Source: Selenomonas sp. FOBRC6
Lineage (GTDB): Bacteria; Bacillota; Negativicutes; Selenomonadales; Selenomonadaceae
Length of the DNA: 64,000 bases
NCBI RefSeq assembly: GCF_000286455.1
Contig: NZ_ALKG01000119.1
Location: 19,801 to 83,800 of the forward strand
Direction: 5' to 3'
Of the stretch, positions 26,211 to 35,392 are shown in pieces. Each line of letters starts with the position of its first letter. Position 1 is the first letter of the stretch. The translations under genes were made by a program, and so were the position numbers. The notes under the pieces are model-generated. The model did no database searches. It saw nothing but the letters and a program-made list of their open reading frames with translations, and was not told the DNA's origin.

Positions 26211-27154
26211 GCATGGCAGACGTAAAGAAAGTTGCAACGCGTGACAGCTACGGAAACGGACTTGTAGAGCTCGGCAAGGAACATGAAAATATCGTTGTTC
26301 TGGATGCGGATCTCGCAGGAGCGACGAAGAGCGGTACCTTTAAGAAGGCATTCCCTGATCGTCACTTTAACTGCGGCATTGCGGAGTGCGACATGGTCGG
26401 CGTTGGCGCGGGACTCTCAACGATGGGGCTTGTGCCCTTTGTGTCCACATTTGCCATGTTTGCGGCGGGGCGTGCCTATGAGCAGGTGCGCAATACCATC
26501 GGCTATCCGCATCTGAATGTCAAGATCTGCGCAACCCACGGCGGCATTTCCGTCGGCGAGGACGGCGCATCCCATCAGTGCTGCGAGGACTTTGCCCTCA
26601 TGCGGACGGTTCCCGGCATGACGGTCATGTGCCCCTCGGACGATGTGGAGGCGCGCAAGATGGTGCGCGCTGCCTACGAGGTGGAGGGACCCGTATACAT
26701 CCGTTTTGGACGCGCGGCGACACCGGTCTATCACGACGAGTCGTTCGAATTTAAGATCGGGAAGGGAGAGGTGCTACAAGAGGGGACGGATGTCGCCATC
26801 ATCGCCACGGGCATTCTCGTCCCTGAGGCGATCGAGGCGGGAAAACTTCTCGCGGCTGAGGGCATCAAGGCGCGCGTTATCAATATGGCGACGATCAAGC
26901 CGCTCGATGAGGAGCTTGTCATTCGTGCGGCAAAGGAATGCGGTAGAATCGTGACCGTGGAGGAACACAGCATTCTTGGTGGACTCGGCGAGGCGGTTGC
27001 AGGCGTTGTTGCCGAACACGCACCTGTTCTTGTCCATCGCATCGGCGTTCGCGATGAATTCGGACACTCCGGCTCCGCGGCGGAACTGCTCAAGCAGTTC
27101 GGACTGACGGCAGAGCACATCACTGCGCAGACGAAGACCTTCGTCGGGAAATAA
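26207..27154 (+). CDS. Transketolase, C-terminal subunit
   Basis: A 315-residue protein covering the pyrimidine-binding and C-terminal domains of transketolase: FNCGIAECDMVGVGAGL (the Glu that activates TPP), KICATHGGISVGEDGASHQ, and a C-terminal domain from about residue 190 with VVTVEEHSILGG. It overlaps the N-terminal subunit gene by 4 nt (ATGA), which should secure balanced synthesis. A DXS-like reading is unlikely because of the split. Confidence 0.92.
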   Translation: MSMADVKKVATRDSYGNGLVELGKEHENIVVLDADLAGATKSGTFKKAFPDRHFNCGIAECDMVGVGAGLSTMGLVPFVSTFAMFAAGRAYEQVRNTIGYPHLNVKICATHGGISVGEDGASHQCCEDFALMRTVPGMTVMCPSDDVEARKMVRAAYEVEGPVYIRFGRAATPVYHDESFEFKIGKGEVLQEGTDVAIIATGILVPEAIEAGKLLAAEGIKARVINMATIKPLDEELVIRAAKECGRIVTVEEHSILGGLGEAVAGVVAEHAPVLVHRIGVRDEFGHSGSAAELLKQFGLTAEHITAQTKTFVGK

Positions 27155-27166
27155 ACGAAGTTGGGG

Positions 27167-27199
27167 AGACGCTTTTACGTTTGTAGAGGCGTCTTTTTT
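27167..27199 (+). terminator. Terminator after the transketolase genes
   Basis: AGACGC (27167-27172) pairs with GCGTCT (27189-27194), followed by a run of T residues. Confidence 0.75.
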
Positions 27200-27240
27200 A
27201 TTTCGAAAACAACGGCGCAGTGGGGGATGGATAAAATACC

Positions 27241-27269
27241 TTGTGGATTTTCGGCGAATTGTTTATAAT
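27241..27269 (+). promoter_or_regulatory. Promoter for the solute-binding protein-rimO-pncC unit
   Basis: TTGTGG (27241-27246), a 17-nt spacer and TATAAT (27264-27269), 43 nt before the ATG. No further terminator with a U tract is evident before galU. Confidence 0.65.
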
Positions 27270-27311
27270 GGAAAGAGCTTAGATTCTTCAATGTAAAGAA
27301 AGAGAAGCCTC

Positions 27312-28358
27312 ATGAAGCGGTATACGCTATTTATCGTCGTGATTGCTCTTCTCGTGACAATAATTGCTGCTGGGTCGGCATTTCTCTCGTCCGGCTCGCC
27401 TGCGGTGAAGCGCCATCCCATGCAGGAATTTACAGCATATACGACACTTCCGACAGAGATTGCGGCGGTTCTGTCTGAGGAGTATGAAAAAGAGCATAAT
27501 ATTCGTGTCAATTTCGTTCAGCTGTCCTCCGAACAGATTCTAAAGCGTCTCAATGACCAATCCCGTGAGACGGCGGATGGGAAGGCTGCGCTCGTTTTGG
27601 CAGATCGTGAGACGTTGGATCGTGCCGCGGCTGCGGGCTACCTTGTGCCCTATATCTCGGAGAAGAGCGATCAGGTCGCGGATTCATTTCGCCATCCGAA
27701 CCGCTACTGGACCGGGGTCTGGTATGATCCTGTGGTTTTTGCGGTGAATCAGGACTATCTGCGGACGCATCTTGATCTGCCAAACTCGTGGCAGCAGCTC
27801 ACGCAGCAGCGTGATATTCGCATCGGAACCACGGATTTCATGGCAGCAGATGCCTCGTCGAATCTGCTCTACAGCATGATTGCAGAGTACGGGGATCAGC
27901 GCGCGTTTGAGATTTGGCGCAGGATTCAGCCGAAGATCATACAGTATTCCAAATACCTGCACACGCCGGTACGGCAGGCGGGGATGGGGGAGGTAGATCT
28001 CTCGGTGGCGGTTCTGAGCGAGACACTCCGCTATGTGCATGACGAGTACCCCATCCGCATTCTCTATCCCGTGGATGGCACGTCGGCGGTCATCTATGGG
28101 ACAGGCATTGCCTTTCGTGCGTCAGAGCGCGATGCACGCGCAGCAGAGGTCTTAGCCGACTGGCTGCTGACGGATGAGGCGCAGCTCTCGTTGGCACAGC
28201 ATCGGTTCTACTTCCTCACCACGAATCCGATGACACTTTCCTATCAGATGTTTGCAGGGAAGAATATCAACATTTTTAGAAACAGGCCGTATTTCAGCAA
28301 GGAGGAAAAGGAGATCCTCCTGGATCGCTGGATCAAAGAGGTGCGGTTCTACGAATAA
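27312..28358 (+). CDS. Extracellular solute-binding protein (family 1-like), orphan
   Basis: A 348-residue exported protein. Residues 5-26 form a hydrophobic signal or anchor with no lipobox cysteine. The rest resembles periplasmic binding proteins of ABC importers: FTAYTTLPTEIAAVLSEEYEKEH at the start of the mature part, the middle YWTGVWYDPVVFAVNQ and the late GTGIAFRASERDARAAEVLADWLL, as in ferric- or polyamine-type binders. No permease or ATPase gene lies near, so the ligand and partner are unknown. It is 27 nt ahead of rimO. Confidence 0.75.
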   Translation: MKRYTLFIVVIALLVTIIAAGSAFLSSGSPAVKRHPMQEFTAYTTLPTEIAAVLSEEYEKEHNIRVNFVQLSSEQILKRLNDQSRETADGKAALVLADRETLDRAAAAGYLVPYISEKSDQVADSFRHPNRYWTGVWYDPVVFAVNQDYLRTHLDLPNSWQQLTQQRDIRIGTTDFMAADASSNLLYSMIAEYGDQRAFEIWRRIQPKIIQYSKYLHTPVRQAGMGEVDLSVAVLSETLRYVHDEYPIRILYPVDGTSAVIYGTGIAFRASERDARAAEVLADWLLTDEAQLSLAQHRFYFLTTNPMTLSYQMFAGKNINIFRNRPYFSKEEKEILLDRWIKEVRFYE

Positions 28359-28385
28359 TAACGAAAGCCGGAGGAGAGTTTATCA

Positions 28386-29714
28386 GTGAAAGCAGGTTTT
28401 ATCAGTCTCGGTTGTGCAAAGAATCTCGTTGATACAGAGGTCATGCTCGGCATCATGCAGGAGCACGGGATTGAGATCACCAATGAGCCTGCGAAGGCGG
28501 ATATCCTGATCGTCAACACCTGTGCCTTCATCCAGTCCGCGAAGGAAGAATCCATTACAACCGTGCTCGGCATGGCGGACTATAAGGAGACGGGGCGCTG
28601 TCGGAGCCTGATTGTCGCAGGATGTCTCGGGCAGCGCTATGGACAGCAGTTGCTCGATGAGATCCCAGAGGCGAACGCCATCATTGGGACAGGGGCATGG
28701 AGCCGTATCATGGAGGTCATTCAGGAGACGCTGAAAGGGCGGCGGCTCCTGATCGCGGGCAAGGACGAGACCATCTACGATGCCAAGACGCCGCGTCTGC
28801 GAACGACGCCTCAATATACGGCCTATGTCAAGATCGCCGAGGGCTGCGATCATCGCTGTGCGTTCTGTGCGATTCCGCTCATCCGTGGCAGCTTTCGAAG
28901 CAGGGAGATGGAGGATATTCTTGCAGAGGCACGCGAACTCGCAGAGAGCGGCGTGCGTGAGATCGTCCTGATCGCGCAGGACAGCGCGAACTACGGTCTC
29001 GACCGCTATCGGAAACCGATGCTTCCCGTACTTCTTCGGGAGCTTGCAAAAATCGACAAAATCGCATGGATTCGCGTGCTCTACAGCTATCCGAAATACT
29101 TCACAGACGAGCTTATCGAAGTGTTTGCAACTGAGCCCAAGGTTGTAAAATACGTCGATCTCCCGTTGCAGCACGCACATAATGCCGTGCTGCGCTCAAT
29201 GAACCGCCCCGATACGCGTGAGGGCATAGAGAAGTTGATTAAAAAGCTGCGTGAACGCATCCCTGGCGTTGCAATCCGCTCGACGTTCATCGTCGGATTC
29301 CCCGGGGAGACGGATACGCACTATCAGGCACTTCGCTCCTTTGTGGAGGAGCAGCGCTTTGATAAGGTGGGAATCTTCACCTACTCCGAGGAGGAGGATA
29401 CGCCTGCAGCCACGATGGCGCAGAGGGTCTCCGAGGAGGCCATGCAGGAGCGCTATCACGATCTCATGAGTCTGCAGAGCAAGATCTCCGAGGAAATCAA
29501 TATCGGACTTGAAGATCAGGAGTTGGATGTCCTGATTGAGGGGCGCGATGCGGAGCAGCAGGCGATTGCCGTGGGGCGCTCCTATCGGGAGGCTCCCGAG
29601 GTGGACGGACAGATCTATATCGAGGGGGATGCCGAGAGCCGGGTTGGTGAGATTGTCCGTGTCCGTCTGCTGCAGGGATTTACCTACGATATTGTGGGTG
29701 AGAGGGTGCATTGA
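28386..29714 (+). CDS. rimO: Ribosomal protein S12 methylthiotransferase
   Basis: RimO adds a methylthio group to an aspartate of ribosomal protein S12. The 442-residue protein has the N-terminal Fe-S cysteines Cys10, Cys46 and Cys80, the radical SAM triad Cys154-x3-Cys158-x2-Cys161 in CDHRCAFC, and a C-terminal TRAM domain. The sequence CAIPLIRGSFRSR fits RimO better than MiaB. The GTG start at 28386 lies a few bases after a GGAGGAG. It overlaps pncC by 1 nt. Confidence 0.94.
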   Translation: MKAGFISLGCAKNLVDTEVMLGIMQEHGIEITNEPAKADILIVNTCAFIQSAKEESITTVLGMADYKETGRCRSLIVAGCLGQRYGQQLLDEIPEANAIIGTGAWSRIMEVIQETLKGRRLLIAGKDETIYDAKTPRLRTTPQYTAYVKIAEGCDHRCAFCAIPLIRGSFRSREMEDILAEARELAESGVREIVLIAQDSANYGLDRYRKPMLPVLLRELAKIDKIAWIRVLYSYPKYFTDELIEVFATEPKVVKYVDLPLQHAHNAVLRSMNRPDTREGIEKLIKKLRERIPGVAIRSTFIVGFPGETDTHYQALRSFVEEQRFDKVGIFTYSEEEDTPAATMAQRVSEEAMQERYHDLMSLQSKISEEINIGLEDQELDVLIEGRDAEQQAIAVGRSYREAPEVDGQIYIEGDAESRVGEIVRVRLLQGFTYDIVGERVH

Positions 29715-30205
29715 TGGAGTCTGCATATGAAATATTCTCTGATGAGTTGGGGAGGGAACTGCGTGCGCGCGGTCTTACGATTGCCTGTGCAGAATCCTGT
29801 ACCGGAGGACTCCTCACGAGTACGCTGACGGATATTCCCGGCAGCTCCTCCTACGTCATGGGCAGCGTCGTCTCCTACTCAAACGATGTGAAGTCGCGCA
29901 TTCTTCATGTCTCTGAGGAGACCCTTTTGCTGCATGGTGCTGTCTCTGAGGAGACGGCACGCGAGATGGCGGAGGGGGTGCGGCAGCTCATGCAGACGGA
30001 TATCGGAGTCGGCATTACAGGCATTGCAGGCCCCGACGGCGGATCGGCGGAAAAGCCGGTTGGGCTCATCTATATCGCCGCAGCCGATCGAACGCATACG
30101 ATTGTCGCAAAAAACAATTTCTCCGGAACACGGCTAGAGAATAAGCGTGCAGCTGTCGAAAAAGCACTTTCTATGATACACGATCTGATAAGGAGTTCCC
30201 TATGA
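29714..30205 (+). CDS. pncC: Nicotinamide-nucleotide amidohydrolase (CinA C-terminal domain)
   Basis: A 163-residue protein equal to the CinA C-terminal domain alone, as in E. coli PncC. It carries the signature IACAESCTGGLLTSTLTDIPGSS (see residues about 20-42) and ITGIAGPDGG. It deamidates NMN to nicotinate mononucleotide for NAD recycling. There is no N-terminal CinA (COG1058) domain. ATG 29714 shares 1 nt with the rimO stop, and its own stop overlaps the next gene by 4 nt. Confidence 0.9.
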   Translation: MESAYEIFSDELGRELRARGLTIACAESCTGGLLTSTLTDIPGSSSYVMGSVVSYSNDVKSRILHVSEETLLLHGAVSEETAREMAEGVRQLMQTDIGVGITGIAGPDGGSAEKPVGLIYIAAADRTHTIVAKNNFSGTRLENKRAAVEKALSMIHDLIRSSL

Positions 30206-30849
30206 TAAAGAGATACCGAAAAATAGCCGCAGCCATTGGTGCCATGATAGTTCTCTCTGCTGTACCTCATGCCTTTGCGGAAGAGACGGTGCAGGCTGTT
30301 CAGGAGAGCGCAGGCGAGACCGCGCCTTCCGAACTGCCCTATGCATATGAGAGCAGATCATACGGCTATCGCATTATGTGCCCCAAACAACCTGCTTTCG
30401 TTATCCCCTCAGTCGAGCTTGATGGGCACGAAGGTGAGGTTTTGATTTTCGAGAACGAGGATTACTATATCAAACACGCGTGGGTTATTCACGTGAATGC
30501 ATTCCCGGAGGACGGCGTCCCTAACCTCAATGCGATCAGCCCGGAGGAGTCGGTAGAGCTTCTCAAGGGGATTATGGGCAGCAACGGATATGAAGGGATT
30601 ATGCTCATCAATCTGACAGAGGATAACAAGGCGATCTTTGCAACGACTGCCAAGGAGATCGAGATTGATGAGGATGGCGATGGCACACCAGATGCAACGG
30701 CAAAGGCGGACAGCCAGATGGCGGAGCTCTTCTTCCGCGGTGCAAACGGTATGCGTTATGGACTCGAGCTCATCGACAATCCGGAGCTGCGTGCCTCCTC
30801 TGTCTCTGCCTTTTTGGCGGGCGCACGTACGATGCAGGCACTGCAGTAA
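30202..30849 (+). CDS. Secreted protein of unknown function with a calcium-loop-like motif
   Basis: A 215-residue protein with a signal peptide (residues 1-26, ending PHAFA). The mature part begins with a short acidic linker, then a domain with YGYRIMCPKQPAFVIPS and YYIKHAWVIHVNAFPEDG. Around residue 153 the stretch DEDGDGTPDATAKAD resembles a calcium-binding DxDxDG loop. I do not recognise a family. The ATG overlaps the pncC stop, so it is translationally coupled to a cytosolic NAD-salvage gene. It is probably periplasmic. Confidence 0.7.
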   Translation: MIKRYRKIAAAIGAMIVLSAVPHAFAEETVQAVQESAGETAPSELPYAYESRSYGYRIMCPKQPAFVIPSVELDGHEGEVLIFENEDYYIKHAWVIHVNAFPEDGVPNLNAISPEESVELLKGIMGSNGYEGIMLINLTEDNKAIFATTAKEIEIDEDGDGTPDATAKADSQMAELFFRGANGMRYGLELIDNPELRASSVSAFLAGARTMQALQ

Positions 30850-30892
30850 GCAGTTGTTTTCATAGAGTGAGAGAATTGAAGGAGAAATATCA

Positions 30893-32095
30893 ATGAAGAT
30901 GTCATCGAAGAGAACAATGCTCACCGCTGCGGTGCTTCTTACGCTCTCATCGGGTACGGCATATGCTGCTACACCGGGTACTGTGGATTCGCAGGAACTA
31001 TTTCACGCCAATCGATTGGTGACAGATCCTGCACAAAATCCTGCGGTCGAGGAGACCGCGGCTCCGGATCGCTATGAAGCATCCATATCGGCGCAGAAGA
31101 AAGAATCGGTGACTGCCGCGACGGCACCGCCTGTGGCAAAAGCGGCATCCCAGCCGGCACGCCTTCGTTGGGACAGCGTAGATGCACGTCTTGCCGCACG
31201 AAATGGGGATCCGTCCTTCAGCCTTTCCGCACAAAAGGCGAAGCCTGTCATCATTACGGCGGAGGACATCAAACGCGAGGAGAAGCTGGCGGCAAAAGAA
31301 GGGCGCCCTGTGCAGGAGCTGGTTGGGGACGTGAATATGAATCGTCCGACGCCGCCGCCAAAGCCGAAAAGACTGCTTGTCCCAAGCAGTGAGCGGCCTG
31401 TGATGAATCCCCACGCAGCAGATGCATCCGTGCCTCCGCAGACGAATGTGCCGCCTGCATCGGGGCAGCATGCGATGCGGCAAGACTCTGCCGCCGTACA
31501 GCCGATTGCGCCGCCTCCCGTCATGGAGCGGCAGGCAGAAAAGACAGGGCAGAATGCCTCTGTATTGCCGACAAGCCCCCCCGTCTCTGCGCCCGAGGCA
31601 GAACAGCGCCCCGAGCGTCAGCGCTATCCACAGCTTCCTCATAGGGAATTCTCTCTGACACCTCCCGCTGAGAACGGGGCTGCAGCGAAACAGCCGGAGC
31701 GCTTCGAGGCTCTGGACAGTACAAATGCACAGCGTCCTGCTGTCGCCCCCGTAAAGGATCACACACCTGCCGTGGAGCACTCTGTGCGTCCCGATGGGAT
31801 TCCGGAGCTGGCACCAAGACAGATTCCTCAGAACTCGGAGGCAGATCTCGCGGGTATTTCGGATGAGGTACGCCGCCACATCCTTGCAGGTCAGCTTGCG
31901 ATGGAGGTTCAGCTGCAGCGGGATCCGAGCGTTGCGGGAATGAGGGCGATTACGAAGGTGCTGCGTGAGAATACAACGCTGACGCGGCTTCAGAAGATCG
32001 ACTTCCTCATTGGTTTCGGACGTGCACTGCATCAGAGTGGGCTGCCGCGCCAGCAGGAAGCTCTGCTGATCAAGACGATTGCGGACGCGTTCTAA
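30893..32095 (+). CDS. Secreted proline-rich protein of unknown function
   Basis: A 400-residue protein with a signal peptide (residues 1-26, ending AYA). Residues about 50-320 are Pro-, Ala- and Gln-rich low complexity (for example RPTPPPKPKRL), expected to be extended. The last 80 residues form a predicted helical domain (GISDEVRRHILAGQLAMEVQ to the end). A proline-rich stalk with a C-terminal domain suggests a protein spanning the periplasm or tethering the envelope, but no family is recognised. It follows 43 nt after the previous secreted protein gene, behind GAAGGAG. Confidence 0.65.
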   Translation: MKMSSKRTMLTAAVLLTLSSGTAYAATPGTVDSQELFHANRLVTDPAQNPAVEETAAPDRYEASISAQKKESVTAATAPPVAKAASQPARLRWDSVDARLAARNGDPSFSLSAQKAKPVIITAEDIKREEKLAAKEGRPVQELVGDVNMNRPTPPPKPKRLLVPSSERPVMNPHAADASVPPQTNVPPASGQHAMRQDSAAVQPIAPPPVMERQAEKTGQNASVLPTSPPVSAPEAEQRPERQRYPQLPHREFSLTPPAENGAAAKQPERFEALDSTNAQRPAVAPVKDHTPAVEHSVRPDGIPELAPRQIPQNSEADLAGISDEVRRHILAGQLAMEVQLQRDPSVAGMRAITKVLRENTTLTRLQKIDFLIGFGRALHQSGLPRQQEALLIKTIADAF

Positions 32096-32129
32096 TCAAT
32101 TTTATGGAAATTGATCGGGAGGGAAATCC

Positions 32130-33194
32130 ATGAAGTACTTTGATATCGCAGTCATTGCGGGGGATGGCATAGGCCCCGAGGTCATTGCTGAAGGGAAGAA
32201 GGTGTTTTCCGGCATCGCTCATATGGATGGGGGATTCTCTGTTTCCTTTGAGGATTTCCCGTGGGGCTGTGAATACTATCTGAAGACGGGAGAAATGATG
32301 CCGGAGGATGGTCTGGATCGCCTCAAGGATTTTGATGCCATCTATCTTGGAGCCGTTGGCTACCCCGGGGTACCGGATCACATATCCCTAGGCGACCTCC
32401 TGCTGCGGATTCGCCGCGGTTTCGATGAATACATTAACCTGCGCCCCATACGTCTCCTGAAAGGTGCACCATGCCCCCTCGCTGATATATCGCCGCAAGA
32501 TATCAATATGATTGTTGTGCGCGAGAACAGCGAGGGGGAGTATGCGAATGTTGGCGCACATCTCTACACGGGAACGGAGCGTGAGGTGGCGCTGCAGACG
32601 GGCGTCTTCTCACGTCATGGCTGCGAACGTGTCATACGTTATGCCTACGAGCTTGCACGTCGTGAAAAACGCTCGCTTACCTCGATCTCCAAGGGAAATG
32701 CACTTCGTTACTCCATGGTGTTCTGGGATGAAATTTTCGCGGAAATCGGCAAAGAGTATCCCGATGTTGAGATACACAGTCTTCTTGTCGATGCGGCGAG
32801 TATGTTCTTTGTCAAAGATCCGGGGCGCTTCGAGATTGTCGTGACAAGCAATCTCTTTGGCGACATCCTGACGGATCTCGGTGCGGCGATTGCAGGTGGC
32901 ATGGGACTCGCAGCTGGTGCGAATCTCAATCCCGAACGGAAGTATCCGTCGATGTTCGAGCCGATCCATGGAAGTGCGCCGGATATTGCGGGACAGGGGA
33001 TTGCAAACCCACTGGCATCCATCTGGTCGGTCAGTCAGATGTTGGAATTCCTTGGAGAGCCAGTATGGGCAGAGCGTCTGCTCACTGCGATTGAGACCCT
33101 GCTCGTGGAGCGAAGGACATTGACGCCCGACCTTGGCGGACATGCCAAGACCGCGGAGATCGGCGACGCCGTCCTTGAAATTTTGAAACGCTAA
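32130..33194 (+). CDS. Isocitrate/isopropylmalate dehydrogenase family, tartrate or D-malate dehydrogenase type
   Basis: A 354-residue beta-decarboxylating dehydrogenase. IAGDGIGPEV lies at the N-terminus. The substrate region has FPWGCEYYLKTGEMMPEDGL and GAVGYPGVPDHISL, as in tartrate dehydrogenase/D-malate dehydrogenase (TtuC, DmlA) rather than LeuB. The Asp ligands lie in DAASMFFVKDPGRFEIVVTSNLFGDILTDLGAA, and the NAD loop in EPIHGSAPDIAGQGIANP. The exact substrate cannot be settled from sequence. No leuC/leuD neighbours are present, which also argues against leucine synthesis. Confidence 0.82.
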   Translation: MKYFDIAVIAGDGIGPEVIAEGKKVFSGIAHMDGGFSVSFEDFPWGCEYYLKTGEMMPEDGLDRLKDFDAIYLGAVGYPGVPDHISLGDLLLRIRRGFDEYINLRPIRLLKGAPCPLADISPQDINMIVVRENSEGEYANVGAHLYTGTEREVALQTGVFSRHGCERVIRYAYELARREKRSLTSISKGNALRYSMVFWDEIFAEIGKEYPDVEIHSLLVDAASMFFVKDPGRFEIVVTSNLFGDILTDLGAAIAGGMGLAAGANLNPERKYPSMFEPIHGSAPDIAGQGIANPLASIWSVSQMLEFLGEPVWAERLLTAIETLLVERRTLTPDLGGHAKTAEIGDAVLEILKR

Positions 33195-33267
33195 TTACAG
33201 ATTTTCATGAAAAGCGCGGGGTGCTGTGCGCCTCGCGCTCTATTACATGATGGATGGAGTACATAAG

Positions 33268-34152
33268 ATGAAAGAGAAACAGCGCATACGCAAAGCCGTT
33301 ATTCCCGCCGCAGGCTACGGAACGCGGTTCCTCCCTGCGACGAAGGCAACGCCGAAGGAAATGCTGCCCATTGTAGACAAGCCGACCATCCAGTACATTG
33401 TGGAGGAGGCACTCGCGAGCGGCATCGAGGACATCCTCATCATCAGTGGTCATGGAAAGCGTGCCATCGAGGATCACTTCGACTCCGCGCCTGCACTCGA
33501 GCACGAGCTGGCGCGCAAGGGAAAAGATGATCTGTTGGACCTCGTTCGCGAGACCACCGATGTGAACGTTCACTATGTACGGCAGAAATATATGCGCGGA
33601 TTGGGCGACGCCATCCTCTGCGCGCGCAGTTTTGTTGGGCATGAGCCTTTTGCTGTCCTGCTCGGTGATGATGTTGTCTACCATCCGCAGCGTTCGGCTC
33701 TTCGTCAGCTGATCGACGTATACGAGGAGACGTGCGGCTCTGTTCTGGGCTGTCAGGTGGTCTCGGATGAGCAGGTCTCATCATATGGCATTGTTGCGGG
33801 GGAGACCTTGGAGAATCCGCGCCTCATGCGCGTTTCCGACATGGTGGAGAAACCTTCTCTGGAGGAGGCGCCAAGCCGCATGGCTGTGCTTGGGCGCTAT
33901 ATCATCAGCCCGGAGATATTTTCTATTCTCGGCGAAACGAAGCCGGGCAAGGGCGGGGAGATCCAGTTGACGGATGCGCTCAAGGTGCTGGCGCAGCGAG
34001 AAGCCGTCTATGCCTACGATTTCAAAGGGAAGCGCTACGATCTCGGAGATAAGCTGGGATTTTTGCAGGCGACCGTTGAATTTGCACTGCGCCGCGAAGA
34101 TCTCGGTGCGGATTTTAAGTCTTATCTGCAAGATCTCGTAAAGACACTGTGA
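33268..34152 (+). CDS. galU: UTP-glucose-1-phosphate uridylyltransferase
   Basis: GalU makes UDP-glucose for envelope glycans. The 294-residue nucleotidyltransferase has the signature IPAAGYGTRFLPATKATPKEMLPI, then DKPTIQYIVEEA, and EKPS late in the chain. I chose ATG 33268, with GGAG at 33256, because it leads directly into the catalytic motif; the open frame reaches back to 33226. A GC-rich stem (33214-33238) precedes it without a U tract, so read-through from upstream is likely. Confidence 0.95.
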   Translation: MKEKQRIRKAVIPAAGYGTRFLPATKATPKEMLPIVDKPTIQYIVEEALASGIEDILIISGHGKRAIEDHFDSAPALEHELARKGKDDLLDLVRETTDVNVHYVRQKYMRGLGDAILCARSFVGHEPFAVLLGDDVVYHPQRSALRQLIDVYEETCGSVLGCQVVSDEQVSSYGIVAGETLENPRLMRVSDMVEKPSLEEAPSRMAVLGRYIISPEIFSILGETKPGKGGEIQLTDALKVLAQREAVYAYDFKGKRYDLGDKLGFLQATVEFALRREDLGADFKSYLQDLVKTL

Positions 34153-34162
34153 GGCGATTGGC

Positions 34163-35392
34163 TTGCAGAAGGAAAATCAGGCAAATCTTGCGCTTGCGCT
34201 GAGTGTCATCGGCGCAATCGGAACGGCAGGGCAGGGAGGATCGCTTGCACTGACAACCATTCATCACGGTTTTCTGGCGGCGACGATCGGCGGGCTGGCG
34301 GATTGGTTTGCAGTCAAGGCGATCTTCGGCCGTCCGCTCGGCATCTCCCATCGCACGGATATTCTTCGGCGCAACCGCGCCCGTATCATGGAGTCCCTCG
34401 TGCGGTTCTCTGCCGATGATCTGCTCAGCAAAGAGAATATCATGGATGTTGTTGAGCGCGAGAAAATCGGGGCGCTCCTCGTAGAGTATCTGCAGCATCG
34501 CGGTGGACGTGAGCGCCTCGTCGAGGCTGCAGTGGACATTCTCCGCCATGTTTCCTCGGATGTGGACAGTCGCAGCATCGCAAAGGAACTGACTCCATAC
34601 GTGATTCAGGCACTCCATGCACTTCCTTTGGAGGAGAGCTTTGCAGAGCTCCTTGACGTGCTGACAGAAGAGCCCCATGCAGATCGCATTTTCAATATGC
34701 TGATCCGCATGGGGCTGCGGCTCGTGCGGACGCAGGTCTTTCAGGATATGCTCCATGAGAACATCGCATCCATACGCACGGAATATGAACGCGATGGGAT
34801 GATACGTGCCTTTGTCCTGTCCTTTTTTGACGATGGCATGATTGCGGAGTGGCTGACCGTACGCTTGGAGGAGATTCTGACCTGTGCAACGGCGTTGGAT
34901 GACCGCCGCCATCGGGATGGTGTTCAGGCTCTGGTCTCCTTTGTGACCGGGCTGCGCGCGAATCCGAAGCTGTATGAGGAGCTTCATCGGTACAAGATTC
35001 ACGTGATCGAGCAGCTTGAGATTGAGACCATTCTCACCGACTTTATCGAACATCGCATGAAGGGCAGCCATCCCTTTTGGGTTCCGTATGTCAAGGAACT
35101 CCTCAATGAAAAAATAGACATCTTTGTCCATTCTGAGGCGTGGCAGAATCGTGCAGATCGCTGGATGAAGGATCTCGCGGCCGGAGAGGTGGAAAAGCAT
35201 CACGAGATGATTGCGGACTTTGTGCGGGAGTATCTGAATCAGAAGTCGGATGATGAGCTCATTACCTTCGTCGAAGGGAAGGTGCGTACTGATCTGCAGA
35301 TGATCCGTGTGAATGGCGCCATCGTCGGTGCCTTCGTCGGGATGGGGCTGTCTCTCATTGTGACCTTTGCGGAAAGGATGTGGGGACTGTGA
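34163..35392 (+). CDS. DUF445 membrane protein, first of a tandem pair
   Basis: A 409-residue DUF445 (YjiN/YheB-like) protein. Two hydrophobic segments near the N-terminus enclose the conserved GGLADWFAVKAIFGRPLG, a long helical middle region follows, and a C-terminal hydrophobic segment ends the chain after DLQMIRVNGAIVGAFVGMG. The function of the family is unknown. It starts at TTG 34163, 10 nt after galU, with only a weak ribosome site. It overlaps the second copy by a few bases, so both are made together. Confidence 0.85.
   Translation: MQKENQANLALALSVIGAIGTAGQGGSLALTTIHHGFLAATIGGLADWFAVKAIFGRPLGISHRTDILRRNRARIMESLVRFSADDLLSKENIMDVVEREKIGALLVEYLQHRGGRERLVEAAVDILRHVSSDVDSRSIAKELTPYVIQALHALPLEESFAELLDVLTEEPHADRIFNMLIRMGLRLVRTQVFQDMLHENIASIRTEYERDGMIRAFVLSFFDDGMIAEWLTVRLEEILTCATALDDRRHRDGVQALVSFVTGLRANPKLYEELHRYKIHVIEQLEIETILTDFIEHRMKGSHPFWVPYVKELLNEKIDIFVHSEAWQNRADRWMKDLAAGEVEKHHEMIADFVREYLNQKSDDELITFVEGKVRTDLQMIRVNGAIVGAFVGMGLSLIVTFAERMWGL

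Noticed and set aside
33214..33238. Terminator between the dehydrogenase gene and galU
   Set aside because: A GC-rich stem exists (AGCGCG with CGCGCT), but no U tract follows.
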